A program made the position numbers and the translations under genes. Under the pieces are notes generated by a model that worked only from the letters and a program-made list of their open reading frames with translations, had not been told where the DNA came from and ran no database searches. This document shows positions 54,499 through 64,000 of a stretch of DNA of 64,000 bases, piece after piece (within the stretch, counting starts at the first letter, position 1; the number at the start of each line of letters is the position of its first letter). The stretch spans positions 124,001 through 188,000 of the forward strand of contig NC_026506.1 of assembly GCF_000182925.2 (NCBI RefSeq), written 5' to 3'. The stretch is from Neurospora crassa OR74A. Taxonomy: Eukaryota; Ascomycota; Sordariomycetes; Sordariales; Sordariaceae.

Positions 54499-55659
54499 AG
54501 GCACCTACATGTAGTTTCTAGAGGTTGAGGTTAATGACAAGGGACGATGATCTAAGGATGCATTACAGGCGTTGGGGTTGGTGTGTGTGTACCGAATGGC
54601 TGAGTGGACCTGATACATGTACTAGGGACAGGCATTGTTGATTCTAGAGGTATCTTCATTTTGGTCTGTTGCATTCGTTGGATACCCTTTTTGGTGAATC
54701 AAATGGATTTTCATCTACACAATACAATGCCTGCCTGCCTGCCTGCCTGCATGTCTTCAGTTGCCAAGCAGCTCCATGTCCCAGTCGATATGTTTATGCC
54801 GACCTCAAAAGGGAATCTGAAGGGATGATGCAGTCCCTGAATGGACCGCTCACAGACACACGTGCATTAGTCCAATGGCCGCGATCAAGGCCGCATAGCA
54901 AAAGGAGCACTGATCCAGGCAAAAAAGAAAAGCGTGAGTAGTACCCTTTGGGGAACGACCAAGATCAACTTTGCACCTCGAATTAACACTGTGAGACACC
55001 GACATGCGCCAGCTGTCTCTCCCTCGTCTACCTGTCCAATCGGTACTTTTGTTTCCGGAACCTGTCTGGCAGTTTAGAGGTACCTACCTCTACACAGCAA
55101 GTAGCCTCACAAGGCTGGCTGCCTCTCGTCTATTTCGAGCCACGCCTTACAGTCCCGAACTGCTGGTTCTGGTCGCAGTACGTGCGGCGGTGGCACGTCG
55201 CGCAAAGGTGCTGCTGCTGTGATCGGGGCTGACAGAGTGATGTGATGACATGGAATCAAGATGAGGTGACACCGACGTGGTCCGCCTGTCGAACCGGTGG
55301 TGCAGGGAGGCAGGATGTCAAGGAGTGTTGCACGGCAGACAGCAAACGGGGCACGGAAGCCGCCACGGGAAAAAAAAATAAGATGCCATGTTATACTAGG
55401 TAGGATTCCGTCCTAAAACTTTTGAACGACCGTGATGCTTTTTTTTGACGACACAAAAGATGCCAGCAAACCGACCATGATGAAGCAGTTTTCCTGTGTA
55501 CCATTTCAAAAACTCCGAAACATAACAAACAAACATGTTGAACTCCTCCTCCCGATGCCGCTGATGTCTTCTTCCTTCTATAAAGCGAGTGTCTATAAAG
55601 CGAGTGTCGTCTATCCATGATCGTCCCCAAAAGAGTCCTTTCTCATAACATGCTACCTG
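54499..55659. other. Intergenic with simple repeats
   Basis: No gene seen. Octamers at 54645-54652, 55075-55082 and 55085-55092 (the last two only 2 bp apart, in opposite orientation). A TGCC simple repeat lies at 54728-54748. A perfect 15-bp tandem pair (TCTATAAAGCGAGTG) lies at 55577-55606. Confidence 0.45.
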
Positions 55660-55960
55660 TCAATCCCGCATGGCCGGAGTGCGGCAGAAGCCACAAGCAC
55701 GGCCTGGGATAACCCAAACAACCTCGCCGTTGGCGGCACATGTCGAACAGCGGATACCAGGCAGTCCCTGGTGATGGCGAGTGAACACATGAACCGAAAG
55801 TCGTTGGAGCAGAAATCTCAACACTCACTGGAGCCTTCCGAATGCCTTCGCCGACTGAGGATGGAATCGAGAGCGGACCAGCGCTGGGGTCTAGCAGATC
55901 CAGCTGCTGAAGACGGAGGGGAATGTGACGTTGAGGAATGATGTTGTTGAGAGGAAGCAT
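55660..55960 (-). CDS. Small two-exon CxxC protein, 79 aa
   Basis: Recovered by manual splicing; the unspliced frame hides it. Exon 1 is 55829-55960 (44 codons, MLPLNNIIPQRHIPLRLQQL onward, phase 0). The 61-nt intron has donor GTGAGT and acceptor CACCAG. Exon 2 is 55660-55767 and reads GLPGIRCSTCAANG, then VVWVIPGRACGFCRTP and a stop. Two C-x2-C pairs 15 residues apart form a likely zinc knuckle. The WVIPGRACGxC pattern looks like a recurring small ascomycete protein type, but I cannot name it. Function unknown; no signal peptide. Confidence 0.6.
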
Positions 55961-58900
55961 TGCGTATAGCAAATGTGTCAAGGAGGGAGAGAAATTGCCG
56001 TGGCTCGACAGTGGTGGAGTGATACCTAGCAGTATCTTCCTCTTTCCTACAATCTGTACTCGTGATGGCGGCGCTTGTGAATGCTGTGCTTGCTTCTGCG
56101 TTGTGAGAAGGGATCGGCTGATGGCACTTTCTCGGGATTTATATCCTATTTCATGATGAAGCATTGTGGAGCTGGGGCCGACAAGGACGACTGACTTGGC
56201 TAGTCAATGGACTTGTGTAACGACAGCAGGACGAAACGCCCAGAGGCTTTTCGGAAGTGAACACCCGACTTGTTGCCCTCATTGGCCATAACGAGAGAAC
56301 CCAACAGAACAGGGAAACACAGTAACGTCGGACCCCAGCCCAACGCTCTCCCTGTCTCGGTTGACCAACGGCGGTCCGTCACCGTGAAAAGAGTATTTTC
56401 TCCTGAGCGTCAAGCAATGAAGACCAAGGGAAATGGACTGACGTTCTCACGACATTATCGCCACACGGCCGAACCTTTCACCAGAAGTTCTTGACCGAGT
56501 ATCCATCGCGAGCTTCACCGGTCGCTTGGTGTGCAGCCTATTACAACGGGAGCATCGGGCCGTTGGGGAGGGATAATAAGCACGAGCCGCGCCGTAACCA
56601 CCACCAACTCATCCTTGTCTTGCCTCATCCGGTTCAACATGGGTATGTTCGCGTCGTCTGGTTGGCATGTCCTTCTGGCCCTCAGGTTGAGGAGACCGGT
56701 GACGAGGTAGCCTATGAGAGCCTGCAGAGTTTATGATAGCCGAGAAAACTCCATGCGAAATGAATGGGCTCTTCGTGGCCGATGGTGGCTTCCACGTTAC
56801 CTTGGGCTCGCCTTGATGAAACGTGGGCTGATCTTCCACATAATGAAATGCTGTCTGGCTAGCACTAGCTGCAGCACAAAATCGTGCACCCTAACGTTCT
56901 TCAACCAGATTGCGACGGCGGGACGCGCCAAGAATTCATGACTCCAGCGCCACAATCTTTGCTTGGCCCAGCGTCCTGGCAAGCTCCAGTGACGACGGGG
57001 CAACGCAGGAAGTGCATTGAACCGTTCCATTCAATGTCGTGGCCGGTCTCCTGTCTGAGTCCCAAGCATCAGGTCTGGTCAGGTGCTCCCTCTGTCACCC
57101 AAACAGTCCACGCACGCTGGCCCTGGATTGCTTACGCTACAACCCTGTGTCTGCGGACGTTGAGAGGACAGCTGAGCCAATCTTGAAAAGGAGGTTGTTG
57201 ATGGATGACAGCCAACCGGATGCTCCGGCACCCCGACCTTTTCCGTTATAACCAGCAATGTCCACTGTCAGAACTCAGGACTGCAGGGTTTTATATCAGT
57301 TCTCATATGGCAGATCTCCAAACAGGAATCCGGCACTTTCTCGTCCTCCGGTATCACCATGACTGGCGCGCTTCAACAAAAAAAAAAGACTATGGGGAAT
57401 TCGGCCTACCTCTTGGTAAGTGCTTTCCATGGTTCGAACCTTTGATAACAAGCAATAGGCCAACCATCTTTCAAGGAGGACAATGAACGCCTGGAGTCGA
57501 TCTTTCGCTGTGGGCGGGATACTTCCATGGGCTGGCAGCAGCGGGCTGTCAGCACGCTTCTGGTGCCAGCCCACACGTGGCTGATAAATGCCGCAGCGAT
57601 TGCCTCGGCAAGGATTTCGAAGGGCGCTTGACTTCATCCTTGTTTTGATATCTCGACCGTCGAATCAAATCACCCGGACACGCAATCCACGCGGGTGGTT
57701 ATTGCTGAATGGAGAGTATGCCGAACCTTGTGCATACCCTTGCTCAATCTTGGTGTAACACTGGGTAATGGTGTGGTCGAGGATCTTGTTGCCATCCGAT
57801 GTGCAACGGAGGCAATATCATCAGGATAGCCTTCGTGGCTAGGAAGAGAGGGTCAGAACAGTCTCCAACTCAATGATAGACGAGCGGGGAAAAGAATTGG
57901 GCCAGGCAATCAACACAGCCAAGTTCGCAGTCGAGTGTGGAACTGTGGAAGGGGAGGGGGACGGCGGCCGACAACTTGAGAAGCTTCTGTTAAAATCTGA
58001 GGGTCGGGCTTCGACTTCGGACGCCCAAGGAGCCCAAACGCTTCACCGTGTGGTTACCAGAAGGAGGTCAAGGACCATGTCCGCTCCAACCAGCCGCAAG
58101 ATCTGACTCCGGTAGTAAGGGGCCAATGGCAGTGTTGGCAAGTCCGTCATAGGCTTCCATCGGTTGTTGAAGCTTTGTCTTCCTATTTGTTCCTCTGACG
58201 TCTGCTGGAGTTCCCTCTCTTTAGGGCATTCGGGCTGTGGCGCTTCCATTTGGCATTGATGTTCACCCTTTGAAACACGGGGAAATCGTCATACGGCTTG
58301 TCGTTGGAGCAGAGGGATGTTGCTGCATGATTCCTATCGAACCAAGGGCGGTCTGTCCATTGTTACCTTTGATGGTGTGTTAGCAACGGTCTGCTTCGAT
58401 ATTTTGCTTTCAGCCATGACTTTATCTCTCTCGCGTTGCAAAGTAGTCGGTTGGCGAGGATCAAGAAGACCTGCTTCCACACAGCTCCAAATTACAACGA
58501 AGGCGAGATACTGAGTACCCACTATTGGTCCAGATCTTTCGAAGTGTTTGATCAAAGGCGTCTGTCTGAAAGCCTTGTGTCCGACTGCGTTGTCGCTCGA
58601 GGGCCGGTCTTTGAGGTCAAAGCTGGTTTTCGTGGGGCGGTTGGGTGGGCTTGAGAAGGGGGGATGGAAGTAATCGATTTGCTTGGATGGAAACGAGGCA
58701 TTGAAGGCATTGAGGTTTTTTGCATTGGCGAGAACCGTCAGTATTCTGGGGACGCCCAGCAGAAAGTTGAAATGGACATGGGAAAATGAACTTGGATGCT
58801 GGGAATCACGCAGGTAAGAGCATCACTGCGCTGTCGGCCTAGTCCAACCCCACGAGATCAGCTGAGGACCAAACATAATCTTCTCTACGACGATCGATCG

Positions 58901-60334
58901 AACAAGGAGGACAGGGGCGCATTCCCCTTGGCAGCGAATCCTCAAGAGGAAGGAGAGGTTTGTGTGAACTTGGATCAGAGAGATGTAATAGGTGCCGTGA
59001 GTGATGCCTGCCTCGATTTCCACGACTGCCTTGCACCATTGGTCAGTCGCACATAAACTAAACGTAAGGTACGGAAGAGCAACACATTTCGCGCTTGCGG
59101 TTGCCAGAGAGCAAGAAAACCTGGGCGGAAGCGTCCGATAACGGCAGCACATTGAGATGCCATGACCTTACCACGGCAGGCACGGGTGACTGCATGCAAT
59201 TTTAAATACCTAAAAATATTGACAGATTATTCAGACGGATTCTGTGCCACGTCGCTCTGCTCTTTGGATACAACTATGGGGGTGTTTCAATGTGCTTCAT
59301 TAGATTGGTTGAAACACCCTAATTCGAGCGGAATTCAAGGGAATGTCTTTATTTATTTCCAGAAGGCGACCTTTGCGTTGGTTCGTGGGTGTTTGGTTTG
59401 GTTTGCCTCAGCTGCGTAAGTTACGTAACATTCACTTCTCTTACCTTGTGTGACGTGATACTCATCGCCCCAAGTACAATACGGTTACCATACAAAAGGA
59501 TGTAATAACGAAGATATAGAGAGAAGCATCCGCAACAAGTCGAAACAAAACATGGGGAAAATGAGAAAGGAAGCCATTCCCATCTTCCAAGTCCTCAACG
59601 TAATCACATTCGGTACTAAGACCCAACCCAAAACTCGTCGTACAAAGTACCCAAAAACCCATCACCAAGTCAATCAACGTAAATCAGGACCTTCCCGCCC
59701 TCCATGTCCAGTGTCCGTCATCGTCCTCGGCGATAATTCCCAAAGGACACTCGCCCAAGTTACCACTTGTCCCCAGGCCATCGAAATACTATGCCCCAAG
59801 CACGATTTCCAAAAGAAGCGCGCCAATGTCAGCTTCAATATGCCATAAAGTACAGCGATGCCATTACACTGGTAGCGAATAGGGCAACATAAAGGTACCC
59901 ATGCAAGTAACATACCGTTGTCGACCTTTTGATCTCTTTGTGTACCATGACAAGTTACGGATAAAGCACCCTACCGGCTCAATACCGAAACCTGACCTGC
60001 TTGCTATGAGTGATACCCGGCATCACACCCCGGGTTTGTGGCTCCTTCAGGGTAAGGACTGGAAATATTTGACGTCCCCCGGATTTGGTGGGACAATAAA
60101 ACCCACTGTACTCCCTTGATGCAACCTCCCTTACTTATTCCTCCAACTTCAAGTTTGCCACAAACGCCTTGTTTTCGCCAAGAACCTTGGCGATACTGAA
60201 TATACGAGTTCATCATGAGAGACTGCATTTTAGTATAGGACATCGGCTCTGTCTCCTTCAATCCATTCAACAACTTCGGCCATCTAATATCCAAAAGCTC
60301 GACACCTAACCGCTTCTCTTGACCCTCCACCATC
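55961..60334. other. Long gene-poor stretch
   Basis: About 4.4 kb without a gene I can support. Short frames on both strands show no domain. Near 59670-59842 the - strand has a protein-like but interrupted stretch (see findings). More multi-exon small genes could be hidden here. Confidence 0.4.
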
Positions 60335-60901
60335 ATGCTGCGACCGCCAGCCCTCCTTGGGATCTTGTTATTCCTCACATCAAGCAACATTGTGGCCGCT
60401 CTAGCGCTAACACCCTGGGAAATCGTGCAAGTTAACACTTACTCCCCATCCGGTCGACCTGGCAGCAGCACCATCAGCTACATCAAGACCACCATCACGG
60501 ACCCGAACAGCACCACCAATACCACGGCAAACTGCAACATCGAATGGAACGGCCTAACCAAGGGCGAGACGCCATACGGCACAGCGCTCGAATGCACCCC
60601 AGTACAAGATGGATTGTGGGAATTCGAAGTCTTGCGAGCAGACCCGGACTCGGAGAGACCTTCTATCAGCAACTTCAGCCTCCGCTTCACGCGCATGACC
60701 AACGACGGTAATCTTTACGTCGGCTCCGTCACTCTCAACAGCGGAGTTGACCGTGATCTCTTCTTCATGTGCGCCGCCAGTGGTTTCTGCTACGCCAATT
60801 TGAGGCCCGAGTCTGCTCCAGTCCGCGTGACTCCCAAAGAAATTGGGAAAAGGGCCGTCTTGAAGGAGGAGTACACTCCAGTGGTGGTGGTCCCGGAGTA
60901 A
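60335..60901 (+). CDS. Small secreted protein, 188 aa
   Basis: Single exon, ATG at 60335. A signal peptide of about 22 residues (MLRPPALLGILLFLTSSNIV) precedes a beta-rich domain with W-E-I-V-Q-V-N-TYSPSGRPGSS near residues 30-47, sequons in NSTTNTTANC, and four cysteines (CNIEW, ECTPV, FMCAAS, FCYANL). The pattern and length recall AA1-like/Hrip-type small secreted proteins, with weak support. The TPKEIGKR tail has a dibasic site. Role unknown; effectors and cell-surface proteins of saprotrophs both look like this. Confidence 0.72.
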   Translation: MLRPPALLGILLFLTSSNIVAALALTPWEIVQVNTYSPSGRPGSSTISYIKTTITDPNSTTNTTANCNIEWNGLTKGETPYGTALECTPVQDGLWEFEVLRADPDSERPSISNFSLRFTRMTNDGNLYVGSVTLNSGVDRDLFFMCAASGFCYANLRPESAPVRVTPKEIGKRAVLKEEYTPVVVVPE

Positions 60902-61475
60902 GCCAGGGGACGGTAATGGATACAAATGTACAGTAATGAATTTTGTAATTTACGGAAAGCAACTGCTTGGTCCGGATCGAACGGCGGATGGTCGGGTAAG
61001 AAGAACCTGGTGGTAGTGGGCAAGCTGACAATTCATGGAAGATAAATGCAAGGTCCCGAACACTGAAATGGAAGTCGCGTTTATCTTGATCTCATGTATC
61101 TCTACTGGTAATTGCGACAGCCAGGTTGGGGAAGGAACTGCTCAGATATCACGACCGAAACAAGCCGAAGTGCCCCACAGTCAATGCCGCTGAGGGAAGG
61201 AAGAATTTGAATGCTCTGCCATTTTGACGATCAACAATTCTTGCATGATCCGCCGGTATCTGTTCCCAATTACTATTCCAGTCCGGCATTTCCTTCACTC
61301 TCTGCACCCAATGGATACTTCTCCCAAGCACAAGGCTAACCGAGCATCCTCCTTTGCAAATCGATACACGCAACTAATCCTGTGCCACTCGTCACCACCA
61401 AAAAGAATATTATTCCAATCTAAACCAGGTACGTATCAGATGACCACATGGTGATAATGACTCCCCTTGGCTAAC
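60902..61475. other. Intergenic between convergent secreted-protein and monooxygenase genes
   Basis: No gene seen; both transcripts must end here. Confidence 0.4.
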
Positions 61476-63083
61476 TCAACTCCAGTCTCCAGCGCCCAGC
61501 TCGACCTTTTTTCCCGCGCGCAACGCCTCCATGATGTCTTCGATCTTCCACGGCTCGTACTTGTACCCTGGCGGATAGTTGGGCGGCACTTCAAAGTCCA
61601 GGTTGAATGGAATACCCCTCTTCATGTTCAAAACCACCTGGTCGTAAACCTCGTACGCATACTTCTCCGGATCGTGCTGCCAGACCCATCTGGGCATCCT
61701 AGGCTGGGCGTTGCGATAATCCACCTTCGCATTCTTCCAGTCGGTGTCTTGCAGCAGTTCGGCGTTGAAGAAGCCCAGCTTCTGAGCACACGCGTTGCGA
61801 ATGAAGCGCATCCTCACGTGAGCACGAACCGACTGTGGAATATTCTCCCGTCCGCCGATCTGGAGACACGACGCCAGGCTGACGGCATCTTCGATCGCTT
61901 GCGTCGCCCCATTTCCCGAAGCTGGCAAGAACGAGTGAGCGGCGTCACCAATGTTGACAACACGGCCGCCCTGAGATGCCCATTTGGGTTGAGGATTGCG
62001 CCAAAAGAGCTCAAAGTTAATGATGGTCTTGGGCGGAGTAAGCTTGATCAGCTCCTTGAGCTCGGGCGCCCAAGGCGTCGGCACTTTGTTGTCCATGTTC
62101 CTCAACACCTCGTCCGACTCGACCGTGTGTGTCCAAGACTCCTTCTCGGAGCCCGTAACATCGTGGTTCATGATCCAGATAACCGTGTCTGGACGAGTAA
62201 GTTGCATGGCATAAGTTCCCGGTCTGTCTCCAACGTCAGTTTTCGCCACATTAACACGTGCATGGGTAGCACCACTTACCCAAGCCAGGTACGGACGATG
62301 GGTTCTGGCTTTCCACCGCCCTCTGGAATGTGCATACTAAAGAACTTCTTGAGCTCGGGCTTCTGGTCCAGGTACCTAATGTCAAATGCCGCGCGCCACA
62401 TGGCTCGGCCAGACTTCATAGCCCTGACCTGACCCCCTACCAGCTTTTGCGCCTTTGACCCGACGCCATCGGCCGCAATTACGACATGCGCTTCGTGTTT
62501 CTCGCCATCCTCAGTGATGACCCCGGCCACTTCGCGTTTCAAGTCCTCATAATAGTCGACAACCTTCTTGTTGAATGTAATGGGAATTCCGAGTCGGCCC
62601 ACCTGACGGATATACATCCGGTAAACAAGCGGGCGCATTTGAAAGAGCCCAGGAGGAGTGCCAGGATCAAGTCCAGCCTCCCGGAGTCGTTCAGCAACCT
62701 TGAGGGGAGGAATCACCAATTCTCCGTCGTGCTTGTAGGTCGCGAGCCAGGAATTGTGGAGAGATATCTCGTCATACTCCTTCGCCATCTCAGGCCAGTG
62801 TTTGAAGAATTTGGTGGCAGACAGACCCATGAAGTACATATCCCCTGACCAAGCATGCGTTAGCTGACATTGGCTTTGGACACGTAGATGATGTTCGGAA
62901 AACACACCCACCTTGGGTGTTGATGTCTGGGCATTTCTCCAGGATTCGGACCGTATGACCTTTGCGACGGCACTCAATCGCAGCCGTTAGGCCAGCCAGG
63001 CCGGTTCCCACGATAAGAACATCGATGCCTGAGTCCGGATATGAACCAATAGGTTTGGGTTCGCCTTCCGTGATGTAGGGCAT
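61476..63083 (-). CDS. FAD-dependent monooxygenase, salicylate-hydroxylase-like, 494 aa
   Basis: Three exons: 62912-63083, 62280-62844 and 61476-62223, with introns of 67 nt (donor GTGGGT, branch GCTAAC) and 56 nt (donor GTAAGT). Splicing gives CPDINTQGDMYFMGLSATKFF and RTWLGPGTYAMQLTRPD. The ATG at 63083 is chosen (MPYITEGE). The FAD motif VLIVGTGLAGLTAA is at about 22-35, the DG motif VVIAADGVGSKAQKLV in the middle and the GD motif NIGDAAHSFLPASGNGATQAIEDA near 325-350. These are the three signatures of group A flavin monooxygenases, which hydroxylate aromatic or polyketide substrates using NAD(P)H and oxygen. Substrate unknown. No polyketide or peptide synthase is nearby. Confidence 0.9.
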
Positions 63084-64000
63084 ATTGTAATTGGTTTGGG
63101 CCGTCCAAAATGTTGTTACACCAAAATGTTGTGATGGGGAACAAAGTTGATGGGAACCGGAGACGTGGGGAGACTCGTTTAAGTATATGCACGCATCTCG
63201 CGATGCCCTTTCCATCTGCCCTCAAACTTGGAGAAGGATGGAGAAATCACATGTCGAACCCGAAGGTGCCAGCCCGATTCCTAGACTAATGAGCAAGCAC
63301 ATTCCAGTTGGCAGTCAGCCAACCCTAAAACACCCGCCTCCTGATGCATCAAGGCGGACATCGGGCGGTACCGAGGCGTGGGTTCCAGTGCGTCCCATTT
63401 GTCAATTGTTCATGCCCATACATCGTCGCTGATAAATTTCTGTTGGCTGCTCGATTTTTCATCCGCAGTGTCCCACATCAATATGTCCCTTCCCTGATTT
63501 GGTTGTCGGTTCGTGCCAGCTACCTATCTTGTTTCCTACCTGTACGTTTACTTGTTCTTATTTTCGGAGCTGCCAGCAGCTGCTGCTGTATACACCGCAG
63601 TGCAGAAGTCGCACTATGGAAATTTCCGTCTTATGCCAAAGTTAGGAATCCATGATCATCAAGGTAATTGACGACCGGACGGATGTTAAGTGTTGGTAGC
63701 GCTATTGCCTTTCGCTGGCGCCATTTGCTGTTATTTTTTTGTTTTTTCCCCTATCGTACCACTATCTACAGCCCGCCGCTGCATGCACGTGGCCGTCGCG
63801 GCGTCAATCGGCTCAAGGGTCACTGCACGAGGCCATCCTTTTGGCGCTCTCCAGCAGCCAGCAGACCATGAAAACATTTAACCTGATGCACAATGATTGC
63901 CACAAATGCGTTAGACAACCGTGGGGGAAGGAGCTCACAAGAAGAGGCATCAGAGGAAAGGGGACTGAACAAATGAGAGGGAGAAGTGGAGCGACTTCTG
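63084..64000. other. Intergenic to window end
   Basis: Promoter side of the monooxygenase gene; nothing else recognised. Confidence 0.4.

Larger units (their letters stand above)
3899..55092. repeat. Dispersed octamer TAGAGGTA / TACCTCTA, at least 25 copies
   Basis: Start positions of exact copies found by eye: 3899, 5715, 7266, 12059, 12184, 17881, 18201, 21531, 23275, 26855, 27294, 27852, 30879, 33205, 33327, 33694, 41810, 44182, 44906, 45125, 48830, 49303, 54645, 55075, 55085. About two would be expected in 64 kb on both strands. All but four (5715, 12059, 26855, 44182) are non-coding. Confidence 0.75.

Noticed and set aside
55643-56164. 173-codon - strand frame
   Set aside because: Its middle is intron sequence of the spliced 79-residue CxxC gene; the unspliced tail lacks the CxxC pairs.
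57431-57440. GGTTCGAACC, resembling a tRNA B box
   Set aside because: The T-stem around it does not pair well and no D-arm, anticodon arm or acceptor stem could be found on either strand.
1-64000. RIP-mutated transposon or virus-like relics
   Set aside because: No long AT-rich tract dense in stops and no recognisable transposase, reverse transcriptase or capsid-like frame was seen; only short duplicated blocks with transition differences.

Overview
This window looks like nuclear DNA of a filamentous ascomycete, most likely a sordariomycete close to Neurospora/Sordaria. The evidence is compact genes with few, short introns (52-158 nt, GTAAGT/GTATGT-type donors, CTAAC-type branch sites, CAG/TAG acceptors), a HET-domain gene, a LaeA-like methyltransferase, DUF1996 and GMC proteins, and many small secreted proteins. 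The taxon is inferred from gene style only; there is no rRNA marker. No tRNA, rRNA, CRISPR array, virus-like element or intact transposon could be supported.

Left arm (1-12.2 kb): two diverged paralogs with a DNAAF3-type DUF4470 N-terminal domain point away from each other, with a HET-domain gene between them. The + strand copy ends in a MYND zinc finger; the - strand copy runs off the left edge. Each reading frame is interrupted by exactly one in-frame TAG and then continues, in frame and still homologous. Each TAG lies in the loop of a small potential hairpin. That pattern fits the A-to-I mRNA editing known from sexual development in this fungal class (UAG to UGG).

12.2-20 kb: a GMC flavin oxidoreductase, then a divergent pair encoding mitochondrial sulfide:quinone oxidoreductase and a Blh/ETHE1-type persulfide dioxygenase. 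These act in consecutive steps of sulfide oxidation and share a 659-bp intergenic promoter region. An F-box protein follows. 20-33 kb: a small CxxC protein, a seven-span membrane protein, two tandem paralogous membrane proteins of unknown function (duplicated together with flanking DNA), a LaeA-like methyltransferase and an adenylate-kinase-fold nucleotide kinase.

33.7-43.2 kb: a family cluster of five small secreted proteins with eight conserved cysteines (orientation - - + + -), probably double-psi beta-barrel related. Two of them share a nearly identical 26-bp core promoter, and two share a diverged 3' flank. 43.7-48.3 kb: a NUDIX hydrolase, an M20 amidohydrolase and a secreted DUF1996 protein. 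48.3-64 kb: gene-poor, with an ankyrin-repeat protein, a two-exon 79-residue CxxC protein recovered by manual splicing, a small secreted protein and a salicylate-hydroxylase-like FAD monooxygenase. The octamer TAGAGGTA occurs at least 25 times across the window, mostly between genes, where about two copies would be expected by chance.
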